NCBI RefSeq assembly: GCF_024699985.1
Contig: NZ_JAJONA010000001.1
Location: 2,170,001-2,234,000 of the forward strand
Source: Phenylobacterium sp. J367
GTDB taxonomy: Bacteria; Pseudomonadota; Alphaproteobacteria; Caulobacterales; Caulobacteraceae
Length of the DNA stretch: 64,000 bases
Direction of reading: 5' to 3'
Positions 36,220 through 43,891 of this stretch are shown in pieces (the first letter of the stretch is position 1; each line of letters starts with the position of its first letter). Below the pieces are notes generated by a model, which was not told the origin of the DNA, searched no databases, and was given only the letters and a program-made list of their open reading frames with translations. Both the position numbers and the translations under genes were made by a program.

Positions 36220-37028
36220 ATGCGCAGCCTTCTTCTCATTGCAGCCGCCGCCTTGCTGTCCGCCCAGGCTCCCGCCCCCTCCGACTGGCGGGCGCTGGAC
36301 CCCGAGAACACCCTCGTCGTCGAGACGTCGAAGGGGCGGATCGTGGTGGAGATGCGGCCGGAGTTCGCGCCGCAGTCGGTGGCGAGGGTGAAGCTGCTGG
36401 CGCGGGAGAAGGTCTATGACGGCCTGCTGTTCCACCGGGTGATCGACGGCTTCGTCAACCAGACGGGCAATCCGAACAACAAGGATGGCGGGGTCTCCAA
36501 CCACCCGGACCTGCCGCCGGAATTCACCTTCAAGCTTAAGCCAGGCCAGGGCCAGGTGGCGGTGAGCCGCGTGGACGCCCAGGAGGGCTTCGTCGGCGCG
36601 ACCCCGTTCGCGGCGGTTTCGGCCGCCGAGGCGAAGCGGGCGACGGATGGGACGCTGCGGGCCTGGGCGCCTATTGCGACGGGGTGGTGGGCATGGGCCG
36701 GCAGGCCGATCCGGGCACCGGCAACAGCGAGATCTTCTTCATGCGGGCCCCGTCCCGCCGGCTCGACCGGGACTACACGGTCTGGGGCCGGGTCGTGCAG
36801 GGCCGGGACGTGGTCCGCGCCATCAAGGTCGGCGAGCCGCCGGCCGACCCGGACCGAATGCTGAGCGTGCGCGTCGCCGCGGACCTGCCGGCGGCCGAGC
36901 GACCGAGGCTGGAGGTCGAGGACCCGCGGGGCGCCGCCTTCCAGCGGCGGCTCGCCGAGACGCGCCGGGCGCGCGGCGCGGACTTCAGCATCTGCGACCT
37001 GGAGGTGCGGACGCGGCCCGCGCCCTAG
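36220..37028 (+). CDS. Cyclophilin-type peptidyl-prolyl isomerase, exported, one frameshift
   Basis: About 269 residues when one G is added at 36665-36667. Signal peptide MRSLLLIAAAALLSAQAPAP, then VVETSKGRIVVEMRPEFAPQ, LLFHRVIDGFVNQTGNPNN (active-site FHRV) and, after the shift, CDGVVGMGRQADPGTGNSEI and DYTVWGRVVQGRDVV. It catalyses prolyl cis-trans isomerisation of exported proteins. The 50-residue insertion before the shift is common in this alphaproteobacterial subtype. The start just follows a type I repeat. Confidence 0.9.
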
Positions 37029-37125
37029 CTGCGACAACCGGGCGCAGGATTTCTGCCCACGCGCAGTAGGTGTGTTAACCGAAGCCGGTCTATCGCTCGG
37101 GTTGTAGTACCCGAGGGGCGTAGAG

Positions 37126-37353
37126 ATGAAGTTCGAGGTGATCGAGCAGGCCGGGACCTGGATCGTCCAGCACCAGGGCGAGGAGGTGGCGCGGTTCGAC
37201 GAGCGGGTCAGCGCGCTCGCCGAGGTCGCCCGGCGGCTGCGCGACGCCGACCTGGGCGAGCGCCGCGGCGTCGCTTTCAATGCGCTATCAGGCCCGCGCC
37301 GGCTAGGAACGGGCAGCGCTGTCAAAGAATTCGTCCACAGGTCCGTGCGCTGA
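37126..37353 (+). CDS. Small conserved protein
   Basis: 75 residues, MKFEVIEQAGTWIVQHQGEE then VARFDERVSALAEVARRLRD. The beta-hairpin plus helix resembles DUF2188-like proteins and the product at 34070-34288. The last 25 residues are less ordered. No function known. A purine-rich GAGGGG site lies upstream of the ATG. Confidence 0.6.
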   Translation: MKFEVIEQAGTWIVQHQGEEVARFDERVSALAEVARRLRDADLGERRGVAFNALSGPRRLGTGSAVKEFVHRSVR

Positions 37354-37556
37354 ATACCATCACAGTCCTATGTCGGGTACCTGACGCAGGCGTCTGTGCC
37401 TGCGATTGTTTCAATACCGTCACCCAGAATCCCGTAGGCGAACAGCCCGGCCGCGCGCACAATGCGGTATCGACCCGGCCATTCCTTGACCGGGCGATGG
37501 TGAGCAACGCCCCGGCAAGAGGGCCAACACTCCCGTAGTCATCGAGGGGTCTGGTG

Positions 37557-37760
37557 ATGCCGTATCTCTGCTATGTCCACCGAAGTTCCGGCGGTGTGCC
37601 GCACTTCGAGGTTCTTCCCGATCACGTCACACGCGACGAGGCCATCGTCCGCGCCGGCGCCCTGCTGGCGCAACGGCCCGACGGCCAGCGCGCGGAGGTC
37701 TGGGAAGACGACGTGCTGATCTTCACCGTGCCCAAGGGCAGCATGTGCTCGGCCGGATAG
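37557..37760 (+). CDS. Small conserved protein (DUF6894-like)
   Basis: 67 residues, MPYLCYVHRSSGGVPHFEVL, then an EAIVRAGALLAQ helix and AEVWEDDVLIFTVP strands. This strand-helix-strand order matches the small DUF6894 proteins common in Rhizobiales and Caulobacterales; the assignment is by pattern. GAGGGG lies upstream. Function unknown. Confidence 0.6.
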   Translation: MPYLCYVHRSSGGVPHFEVLPDHVTRDEAIVRAGALLAQRPDGQRAEVWEDDVLIFTVPKGSMCSAG

Positions 37761-37802
37761 GCCGATGATCTCGCCCCGCCTCCCCTGCCGGGGAGGGTTC
37801 GG

Positions 37803-38087
37803 TCAGATCCGCATCTCGAAATAGGTGACCTGCGCGCCCGGGGTGTAGCCCAGCATGGTCAGGCGGTAGACCACGCCGCTTTCCAGGGTGAGCTCGCCCT
37901 CGCCGGCGCGGAACGCATTCTCGGCGATCTCGGGCGAGGCGGTGATCTGGCCGCGCAGGCGGGCGGGACCGTAGCGGAGCGACGTCGGCTCGCCGTGAAT
38001 CTCGTAGTCGACCTGGCCCTTGAAACCGCGGTAGCGCAGCTCCCCTGCACCGGGGAAGACGGGTAGCTGCTTACGGGCGTGCGGCAT
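37803..38087 (-). CDS. Small conserved beta-rich protein
   Basis: 94 residues, MPHARKQLPVFPGAGELRYR, GQVDYEIHGEPTSLRYGPAR and VVYRLTMLGYTPGAQVTYFE. Alternating strands suggest a small barrel. I do not recognise it. No signal peptide. It ends right beside a lone CCTCCCC/GGGGAGG hairpin at 37776-37798 that may serve as terminator. Confidence 0.65.
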   Translation of the reverse strand: MPHARKQLPVFPGAGELRYRGFKGQVDYEIHGEPTSLRYGPARLRGQITASPEIAENAFRAGEGELTLESGVVYRLTMLGYTPGAQVTYFEMRI

Positions 38088-38149
38088 CGACGGTCCTTTC
38101 GGGTGAGCTAGCTGAACGCCCAAGGCGGAGGTTCGATCCGCCGCGCCCG

Positions 38150-38332
38150 TCAAACCTCCCCGCGTTTCAGCCGCATGACGCAGATCTGGCCGTCCCACAC
38201 CTCCACGGCGGCGCAGCGCTCCAGGCGCTCGCGGGCGATGGCGCGCAGGCGCGAGCGATCGGTCTCGCCGAACCGCTCGGTCAGGACGATCGCGTCGGCC
38301 TCGTCCAGGCCGTAGAGAAGTATTTCGCCCAA
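38150..38332 (-). CDS. Small hypothetical protein
   Basis: 60 residues from a TTG start, MGEILLYGLDEADAIVLTER, then a basic helix (SRLRAIARERLERCAAV) and VWDGQICVMRLKRGEV. Codon usage and the helix/strand pattern look real, but the weak start and lack of a known family leave doubt. Confidence 0.5.
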   Translation of the reverse strand: MGEILLYGLDEADAIVLTERFGETDRSRLRAIARERLERCAAVEVWDGQICVMRLKRGEV

Positions 38333-38460
38333 CCCCGGTTTCCCCGACCACTTTTACGACGTCCCCAGGCGGAACCCTAGGCCGCCGCGGCCCCGCTGTC
38401 TGTCGAAGCCCGACATTGGGCAAGCGCAGCCAATCGGGGGATGTCGGCGTTACGGGACGC

Positions 38461-39171
38461 ATGGACTGGCACAACCATTTCCTCGATGCGCTCGACCCGG
38501 CTGACATCGGCAGGCTGGCCGCGGACCTCGTGGAGGTGACGCTCGAACGCGGGGCGGTGCTAGACGAGCCGGGCCGCACGGTGCGCGACGTGTACCTGCC
38601 GATCGACTGCGTGCTGTCGCTGGTGACGGTGATGCGCGACGGCGGCCAGGTGGAGAGCCGGACGATCGGCTGCGAGAGCGGCTATGGCCTGCTGCATGCG
38701 CTGGGGTCGTCAACCGCCTATGAGCGGATGAGCGTGCAGGTCGCCGGACGGGCCTGGAAACTGCCGCTCGAGCGCCTGCGGGCCGCCGCCCTCGAGAGCG
38801 ACGCGCTCAGCCGCTGCATCGTCCACCACGCCCAGGTCACGCTTCTGCAGTCCGCCCAGTCTTCGGCGTGCAACAGCCTGCACACCGCCGAACAGCGGCT
38901 GGCGCGCTGGCTGCTGCAGACCCGCGAGCGGCTCCGGACCGACGTCCTGCCGCTCACCCAGGAGCACCTGGCGGTGATGCTGGGCGTGCAGCGGACCACG
39001 GTGACGGCGGTGGCCTCCGAGCTGCAGGCCAAGGGGCTGATCTCCTATGTCCGTGGCCGGATCACCATCGAGGACCGCAGCGGGCTCGAACGCGTGAGCT
39101 GCGAGTGCTTCCAGACCGTGCAGCGGGGCATCGACACCCTGCTGAAACCGAAGCGGCGGGCGACCGTCTGA
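38461..39171 (+). CDS. Crp/Fnr family transcriptional regulator
   Basis: 236 residues. The effector domain (about 1-125) has TLERGAVLDEPGRTVRDVYL and the beta-roll but lacks the full cAMP-binding motif, so another ligand or none is likely. A dimerisation helix (SLHTAEQRLARWLLQTRERL) leads to the winged helix-turn-helix LTQEHLAVMLGVQRTTVTAV. There are no Fnr-type N-terminal cysteines. The ATG giving MDWHNHF was preferred to an upstream TTG. It may regulate the adjacent transporter gene, 62 bases downstream. Confidence 0.9.
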   Translation: MDWHNHFLDALDPADIGRLAADLVEVTLERGAVLDEPGRTVRDVYLPIDCVLSLVTVMRDGGQVESRTIGCESGYGLLHALGSSTAYERMSVQVAGRAWKLPLERLRAAALESDALSRCIVHHAQVTLLQSAQSSACNSLHTAEQRLARWLLQTRERLRTDVLPLTQEHLAVMLGVQRTTVTAVASELQAKGLISYVRGRITIEDRSGLERVSCECFQTVQRGIDTLLKPKRRATV

Positions 39172-39233
39172 GGCGGCGGCTGGCGCCCGCGGAAACCACC
39201 CACTAGGTTGCCGCGGTTGTTCTGGGGGACGGG

Positions 39234-40511
39234 ATGCTGAAATCGCTGAGCGTGCGGGTGCTGATCGCGCTCGTGGCCGGGCTGGCGCTGGGCGCAGCGG
39301 TCGCGGCCTACGGCGGCGCGGGGCTGAAGGGCTTCGTCGAAGGCGTGGAGTCGATCGGCACGCTGTGGCTCAACGGCCTGCGGATGACCGTCGTCCCGCT
39401 GCTGTTCTCGGTGCTGGTGGTGGGGATCGCCAGCGTCGCCGACGCGGCGGCGACCGGCAAGCTGGCGGTCAAGGCGCTGCTCTGGTTCCTGGTCCTGCTG
39501 CTGGTGGGCTGCGCCTGGACGATCGCCTTCGGCTACGGCTTCTACGGCCTGTTCCCGGTGAGCGAGGCCGGCGCCGCGGCCCTGACCGCCGGCGCGCCGC
39601 CGCCGCCGCCCGAGGTGCAGCAGACGCCCTCGTTCGGCGAGTTCATCAAGGCGCTGGCCCCGACCAATCCGATCCGCTCGGCGGCGGACGACGCGATCCT
39701 GCCGCTGGTGTTCTTCGCCGGCTTCTTCGCCTTCGCGGTGACGCGGCTGCCGGATGCGCGGCGGGCGGCGCTCACCGAGTTCTTCGACACCCTCTCGCAG
39801 GCCATGGTGCAGATCGTCCGGTGGGTTCTGTGGGCCGCGCCGGTCGGCGTGTTCGCCCTGACGCTCGGCGTCGGCCTCCGGGCCGGCGTCGGCGCCGTGG
39901 GGATCATCGGCCACTACATCGTCGCCGTGGTGCTGGCCCAGCTCGGGATCACGCTCTTCGCCTACCTGCTGGCCGTCGCCGTGGCCCGCATCCCGCTCGG
40001 GCAGTGGGCGCGGGCGCTGGCCCCGGTGCAGGTGACGGCCTTCGCCACCCAGTCGTCGATCGCCTGCCTGCCGGCGATGATCGAGCAGAGCCGCGACGCC
40101 CTGAAGGTCCCCGACCGGGTGACCGGCCTCGTCCTGCCGCTGGCGGTCTCGGTGTTCAAGATGACCAGCCCGGTGGCCAACATCGGGGTCGCGATCTTCG
40201 TGGCCAACGTCTACGGCATCGAGCCGCAGCCGATGCAGTGGCTGGCGGCGGTGATTATCGCGCTGGCGGTCAGCGTCGCCTCCGTGGGCCTGCCCGGGCA
40301 GGTGTCGTTCTTCATGTCCACCGGGCCGATCTGCCTGGCGCTCGGACTGCCGCTGGAACTGCTGCCGATCCTGATCGCCGTGGAGGTGATCCCGGACATC
40401 TTCCGGACGCTCGGCAACGTCACCGGCGACATGGCGGTGACGGCGATCCTCGCCAAGGACGCCGAGCCCGACCCGGCCGTGGACGCCGACGTGAAGCCGG
40501 CGCTGGGGTAA
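39234..40511 (+). CDS. Dicarboxylate/amino acid:cation symporter (DAACS, GltP/DctA-like)
   Basis: 425 residues with eight membrane helices plus hairpin loops. Diagnostic blocks are GLRMTVVPLLFSVLVVGIAS, TAFATQSSIACLPAMIEQSR (hairpin 1 with the Ser-rich motif) and VFKMTSPVANIGVAIFVANV (the unwound helix 7 region). It imports C4-dicarboxylates or acidic/neutral amino acids with Na+ or H+. Co-directional with, and just after, the Crp-like regulator. Confidence 0.92.
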   Translation: MLKSLSVRVLIALVAGLALGAAVAAYGGAGLKGFVEGVESIGTLWLNGLRMTVVPLLFSVLVVGIASVADAAATGKLAVKALLWFLVLLLVGCAWTIAFGYGFYGLFPVSEAGAAALTAGAPPPPPEVQQTPSFGEFIKALAPTNPIRSAADDAILPLVFFAGFFAFAVTRLPDARRAALTEFFDTLSQAMVQIVRWVLWAAPVGVFALTLGVGLRAGVGAVGIIGHYIVAVVLAQLGITLFAYLLAVAVARIPLGQWARALAPVQVTAFATQSSIACLPAMIEQSRDALKVPDRVTGLVLPLAVSVFKMTSPVANIGVAIFVANVYGIEPQPMQWLAAVIIALAVSVASVGLPGQVSFFMSTGPICLALGLPLELLPILIAVEVIPDIFRTLGNVTGDMAVTAILAKDAEPDPAVDADVKPALG

Positions 40512-40515
40512 AGAT

Positions 40516-40689
40516 CATCCCTCCCCTTCAGGGGAGGGGCAGACCGCCAAAAGGCGGTCGGGGTGGGGAAGGGCGGCCCGGTCCCGGCGTTTCTCGAAGG
40601 GCGCGCTTCCGGCAAGTTCTGCGCTTGAACGCGACTCCCCCACCCGGCGAGGCTTCGCCTCGTCCACCCTCCCCTGAAGGGGGAGGGAT
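40516..40689. repeat. Type I palindromic repeat, copy 5
   Basis: Begins four bases after the transporter stop. The centre between the halves is about 30 bases longer than in most copies. Confidence 0.9.
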
Positions 40690-40726
40690 TGCTCCGGCGC
40701 GCGAACCTCCGGCAAGGTCCCGCGCC

Positions 40727-41509
40727 ATGAGCAACGAACCTTTCTTTCGAATCGAGGGGGGACCATTTCGTCCCCACGGATGCGAGCCGGGGGCCGTGGA
40801 ACGGCGGCGCGTCCCTGCACGGGCGGGTGGTGATCGGCCTGCTGGGCGCGGAGATCGAGCGGCAGTTCGGGGAGCCGGCGTTCATGCCGGCCCGGCTGAC
40901 CGTCGACATGTACCGGCTGCCGGACCTGTCGCCCGTGGAGGTGACGACGCGGGTGGTGCGCGAAGGCGCCGGATCAAGGTGATCGACGCCGAGTTCATCT
41001 CGGGCGGGGTGAGCGCCGGGCGCGCCACCTGCCAGCTCCTGCGCCGGACCGACCCCACGGAGGGGACGGTGTGGAAACCCGAGGACTGGGGCGCGCCCCG
41101 GCCGGCGGAGATCCCCGAGCCCGCCGACCCGCGGATGGGCATGGGCGGCATGTGGAAGATGAAGCCGATCGCCGGCGCCTTCGGGACCGTGGGGCCCCGG
41201 AAGACCTGGATGGCGGAGGTGCGCGAACTGGTGGAGGGCCGGGCCTGGACGCCGTTCAGCCGTGTGGCGGTGGCCGCCGACTTCGCGAGCCCGTTCGCCA
41301 ACGCCGGCGACAAGGGGCTGGAGTACATCAACTCCGACGTGACGGTGTACCTGCACCGCGAGCCGGTGACGGCGTGGGTCGGCTTCGAGGTGGTGAACCA
41401 CGGCTCGACGGACGGCGTGGCGATCGGCGAGTGCTTCCTCTACGACGAGCAGGGACCGATCGGCTCGGCGTCGTGCTGTGCGCTCGCGCAGGCGAAGCGG
41501 CTGGGGTGA
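40727..41509 (+). CDS. Acyl-CoA thioesterase-like (hotdog) protein, two compensating frameshifts
   Basis: 260 residues. The ATG frame and the end frame agree, but the middle is only sensible if one G is removed at 40756-40761 and one base is added near 40968. It then reads VPTDASRGPWNGGASLHG and MPARLTVDMYRLPDLSPVEV, the TesB-like double-hotdog pattern. The second half has VEGRAWTPFSRVAVAADFAS and VTAWVGFEVVNHGSTDGVA. It would hydrolyse acyl-CoA esters. The two shifts cancel, so a simple translation gives a scrambled 70-residue middle. Confidence 0.85.
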   Translation: MSNEPFFRIEGGPFRPHGCEPGAVERRRVPARAGGDRPAGRGDRAAVRGAGVHAGPADRRHVPAAGPVARGGDDAGGARRRRIKVIDAEFISGGVSAGRATCQLLRRTDPTEGTVWKPEDWGAPRPAEIPEPADPRMGMGGMWKMKPIAGAFGTVGPRKTWMAEVRELVEGRAWTPFSRVAVAADFASPFANAGDKGLEYINSDVTVYLHREPVTAWVGFEVVNHGSTDGVAIGECFLYDEQGPIGSASCCALAQAKRLG

Positions 41510-41514
41510 ATTCT

Positions 41515-41660
41515 CCATCCCTCCCCTTTAGGCGAGGGGCAGCTCGCGGGACGCGAGCGGGGTGGGGAAGGGTGGGCCGGAACGCGGCGTTCGGCCTGAA
41601 CGCGACTCCCCACCCGTCCGAGGCTTCGCCTCGTCCACCCTCCCCTGAAGGGGAGGGATG
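41515..41660. repeat. Type I palindromic repeat, copy 6
   Basis: Begins five bases after the thioesterase stop and ends 15 bases before the next start. Confidence 0.9.
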
Positions 41661-41675
41661 ATCTAAGACCACCAC

Positions 41676-42838
41676 ATGTTTCCGCCGATCGCGCGTCCCG
41701 GAAGTCCTCGCCCTCCGCTCCTCGAAGATCCGCGACGTGTCGAACGCCGCGCTGGGCCGGCCGGACGTGCTGCCGTTCTGGTTCGGGGAGGGCGACCTGC
41801 CGACGCCGGAGCCGGTGCGCCGGGCGGCGGCCGAGGCCCTGCTGGCCGGACGGACATACTACACCCACAACCTCGGCCGGGCGGACCTGCGGGACGCGCT
41901 GTCGCGGTATCTGACGGCGCTGCATGGGCGGGCCATCGGGCCGGAGCGGCTGGCGATCACGTCGTCGGGGGGTCAGCGCCCTGATGGTGGCGGCGCAGAC
42001 CACGGTGTCGCCGGGCGGGCGGGTGGTGGTGACGGGGCCGGTCTGGCCGAACGTCGCCGAGATCCCGCGCATCCTGTCGGGCCAGGTGGAGGTGATCCCG
42101 GTAGAGCCGGGGCAGGGCGGCTGGCGCCTCGACATGGACCGGCTGATGGACGCGCTGACGCCGGACACCCAGGCGCTGTTCCTCAACTCGCCGAACAATC
42201 CCACCGGCTGGATGTTGCCGGCCGACGACCGGGCGGCGGTGCTGGCGCGGTGCCGCGAGTACGGCACCTGGCTGATCGCCGACGACGTCTACGAGCGGCT
42301 GACGTTCGGGACGGACCGGGCGCCGTCGTTCCTGGACCTGGCGACGGACGAGGACCGGGTGATCAGCACCAACTCCTTCTCCAAGACCTGGCGGATGACC
42401 GGCTGGCGGCTGGGCTGGATGGTCGTGCCGCCGGCCCTGATGGAAAGCGTCGGCGTGCTCCTGGAGTACAATACCTCTTGCGCCCCGGACTTCGTGCAGG
42501 ACGCGGCCATCGTGGCGCTGAACGAAGGCGAGCCGTGGATCGCCGAACTGCGCGCCGAGCTGGTCGCGGCCAAGGACCAGGTGGTGGGCGGGCTGAACGC
42601 CATCCCGGGCATCGAGGCGCCGGAGCCGGACGGCGGGATGTACGCCTTCTTCCGCATCGAGGGCTGCACGGACTCGGTCGACATGGCCAAGCGGCTGATC
42701 GACGAGGCGAAGCTGGGGCTCGCGCCCGGCGTGGCCTTCGGGCCGGAGGGCGAAGGCTGGCTGCGCTGGTGCTTCGCGGCGCGGCCCGAGAAGAACGCCG
42801 AGGGGCTGCGCCGCCTCGCGGCCTACATGAACCGGTAG
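41676..42838 (+). CDS. Class I/II PLP-dependent aminotransferase, two frameshifts
   Basis: 386 residues after removing one G at 41700-41701 and one at 41967-41972. Corrected, it reads RPEVLALRSSKIRDVSNAAL and VLPFWFGEGDLPTPEPVRRA, then LFLNSPNNPTGWMLPADD (Asn contact), WLIADDVYERL (Asp/Tyr contacts), STNSFSKTWRMTGWRLGWMV with the PLP Lys, and WLRWCFAARP (carboxylate Arg). Fold type I, subgroup like aspartate/aromatic aminotransferases; substrate unresolved. Its end overlaps the convergent DUF1294 gene by 16 bases. Confidence 0.92.
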
Positions 42839-43098
42839 AGGGCGAGCGCCGCCAGCCCCAGGGCGTGGGCGGCGACGATCCCGCCGAGGATGGCGGCGAA
42901 GGGCTGCTTCGCGGTCTCGTGGCGCAGCAGGCGCTGGGCGGCGACCGCGCCGACCGAGCCGCCGACGGCGGCCAGCAGCAGCAGCCGGCGCTCAGGGATC
43001 CGCCGCTCGCGCCGGGCGGCGGCGCGCTTGTCGGCCGCGAACTCGGCGAACGTCCAGAGATTGAGGCCGATGAGGACGGCGAGGAGCCACATGGTCAT
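42823..43098 (-). CDS. DUF1294 membrane protein
   Basis: 91 residues, MWLLAVLIGLNLWTFAEFAA, DKRAAARRERRIPERRLLLL, AVGGSVGAVAAQRLLRHETA and a second membrane span. The DKRAA-x-x-x-x-RIPE core is diagnostic of DUF1294, which is sometimes fused to cold-shock domains; here it is the stand-alone membrane part. Start is the ATG at the edge of a type I repeat or one codon-pair later. Confidence 0.9.
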   Translation of the reverse strand: MTMWLLAVLIGLNLWTFAEFAADKRAAARRERRIPERRLLLLAAVGGSVGAVAAQRLLRHETAKQPFAAILGGIVAAHALGLAALALYRFM

Positions 43099-43263
43099 CC
43101 CTCCCCTTCAGGGGGGCGGCCGCGCGAGCGGCCGGGGTGGGGAAGGGCGGGCCAGGCTCAGTGAGGCCGGAGAGGCGCTCATCCTGCCAGCGTCGCGCTT
43201 GAGCGGGACTTCCCCACCCTGATCGCTCACGCGATCTCTCCCTCCCCTGCAGGGGAGGGGTGG
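43096..43263. repeat. Type I palindromic repeat, copy 7
   Basis: Lies between two minus-strand genes, touching the start of one and ending three bases from the stop of the other. Confidence 0.88.
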
Positions 43264-43266
43264 ACC

Positions 43267-43881
43267 TCATTCCGGCTTCGCTTCGGGAGCGGCCGCCTCT
43301 TCCGCCGGCGCTTCCTCGAGGCTGTTCACCTTGAAGGTGGCGCCCATGAGGGTGGCGCGCTGTTCGAGGCTTGTGGCGACGGTCTCGCACTTGGCCGGCA
43401 GCGCCCAGCTCATCCACATCTGGGCGACGGTGCGCTTCTGGACGTCCTCGCCGTGGTTCCAGATGGCGCGGCCCTGGCGGACGGCGTTGGCGCCCTGCTG
43501 GTTGATGGGCCGCAGGCTGGCCTTCTCGGCGGCGGTGAGCGCCGACTGGAACTTCACCAGCGCCGCCTTCCCGTAGGCCTGCTGGTCCGCATAGACCTTC
43601 ATGTCCTCGGCGAGCGTGCGGCCCGGCGGGCGGAAGGCGGCCTCGATGCGCCGCACCTCCGGGATCATCTGGTCGTGCAGGTCGAGGTAGCCGCGCAGCG
43701 CGCCGTAGCACCAGGCGACGAAGGGATAGTCCTCCGACGGCGCGCCGGTCGGATGGCTGGCGGGGGCCTCCGCGCCGGGCGGCGGGGCCGTCGTCACGGT
43801 GGTCGCCCCGGCTGAGGCGGTCTGGGCGTCCTGGGCGAACAGGGCGAGGGCAAGAGCAAGCGCAGTCATACCGTCAGTCAT
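43267..43881 (-). CDS. Exported hypothetical protein
   Basis: 204 residues (or 200 from the second ATG). Signal-like start MTALALALALFAQDAQTASA, a Pro/Ala linker, then a helical domain: YPFVAWCYGALRGYLDLHDQ, ADQQAYGKAALVKFQSAL, MWMSWALPAKCETVATSLEQ. The single Cys pair suggests a disulfide. Acidic Ala/Glu tail. I do not recognise the family, though helical periplasmic proteins of this sort are typical for Caulobacterales. Confidence 0.7.
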   Translation of the reverse strand: MTDGMTALALALALFAQDAQTASAGATTVTTAPPPGAEAPASHPTGAPSEDYPFVAWCYGALRGYLDLHDQMIPEVRRIEAAFRPPGRTLAEDMKVYADQQAYGKAALVKFQSALTAAEKASLRPINQQGANAVRQGRAIWNHGEDVQKRTVAQMWMSWALPAKCETVATSLEQRATLMGATFKVNSLEEAPAEEAAAPEAKPE

Positions 43882-43891
43882 ATCCTGGATT

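Noticed and set aside
37354..37556. GCAGGC-GCCTGC hairpin as a terminator or small RNA
   Set aside because: Only a six-pair stem and no T run; too weak to annotate.
38073..38152. tRNA-like segment: CGGGCGT pairing with GCGCCCG and a GGTTCGATCC loop
   Set aside because: The acceptor-like pairing exists, but there is no D arm or anticodon arm and the T stem does not pair correctly; it also overlaps the start of a coding sequence.
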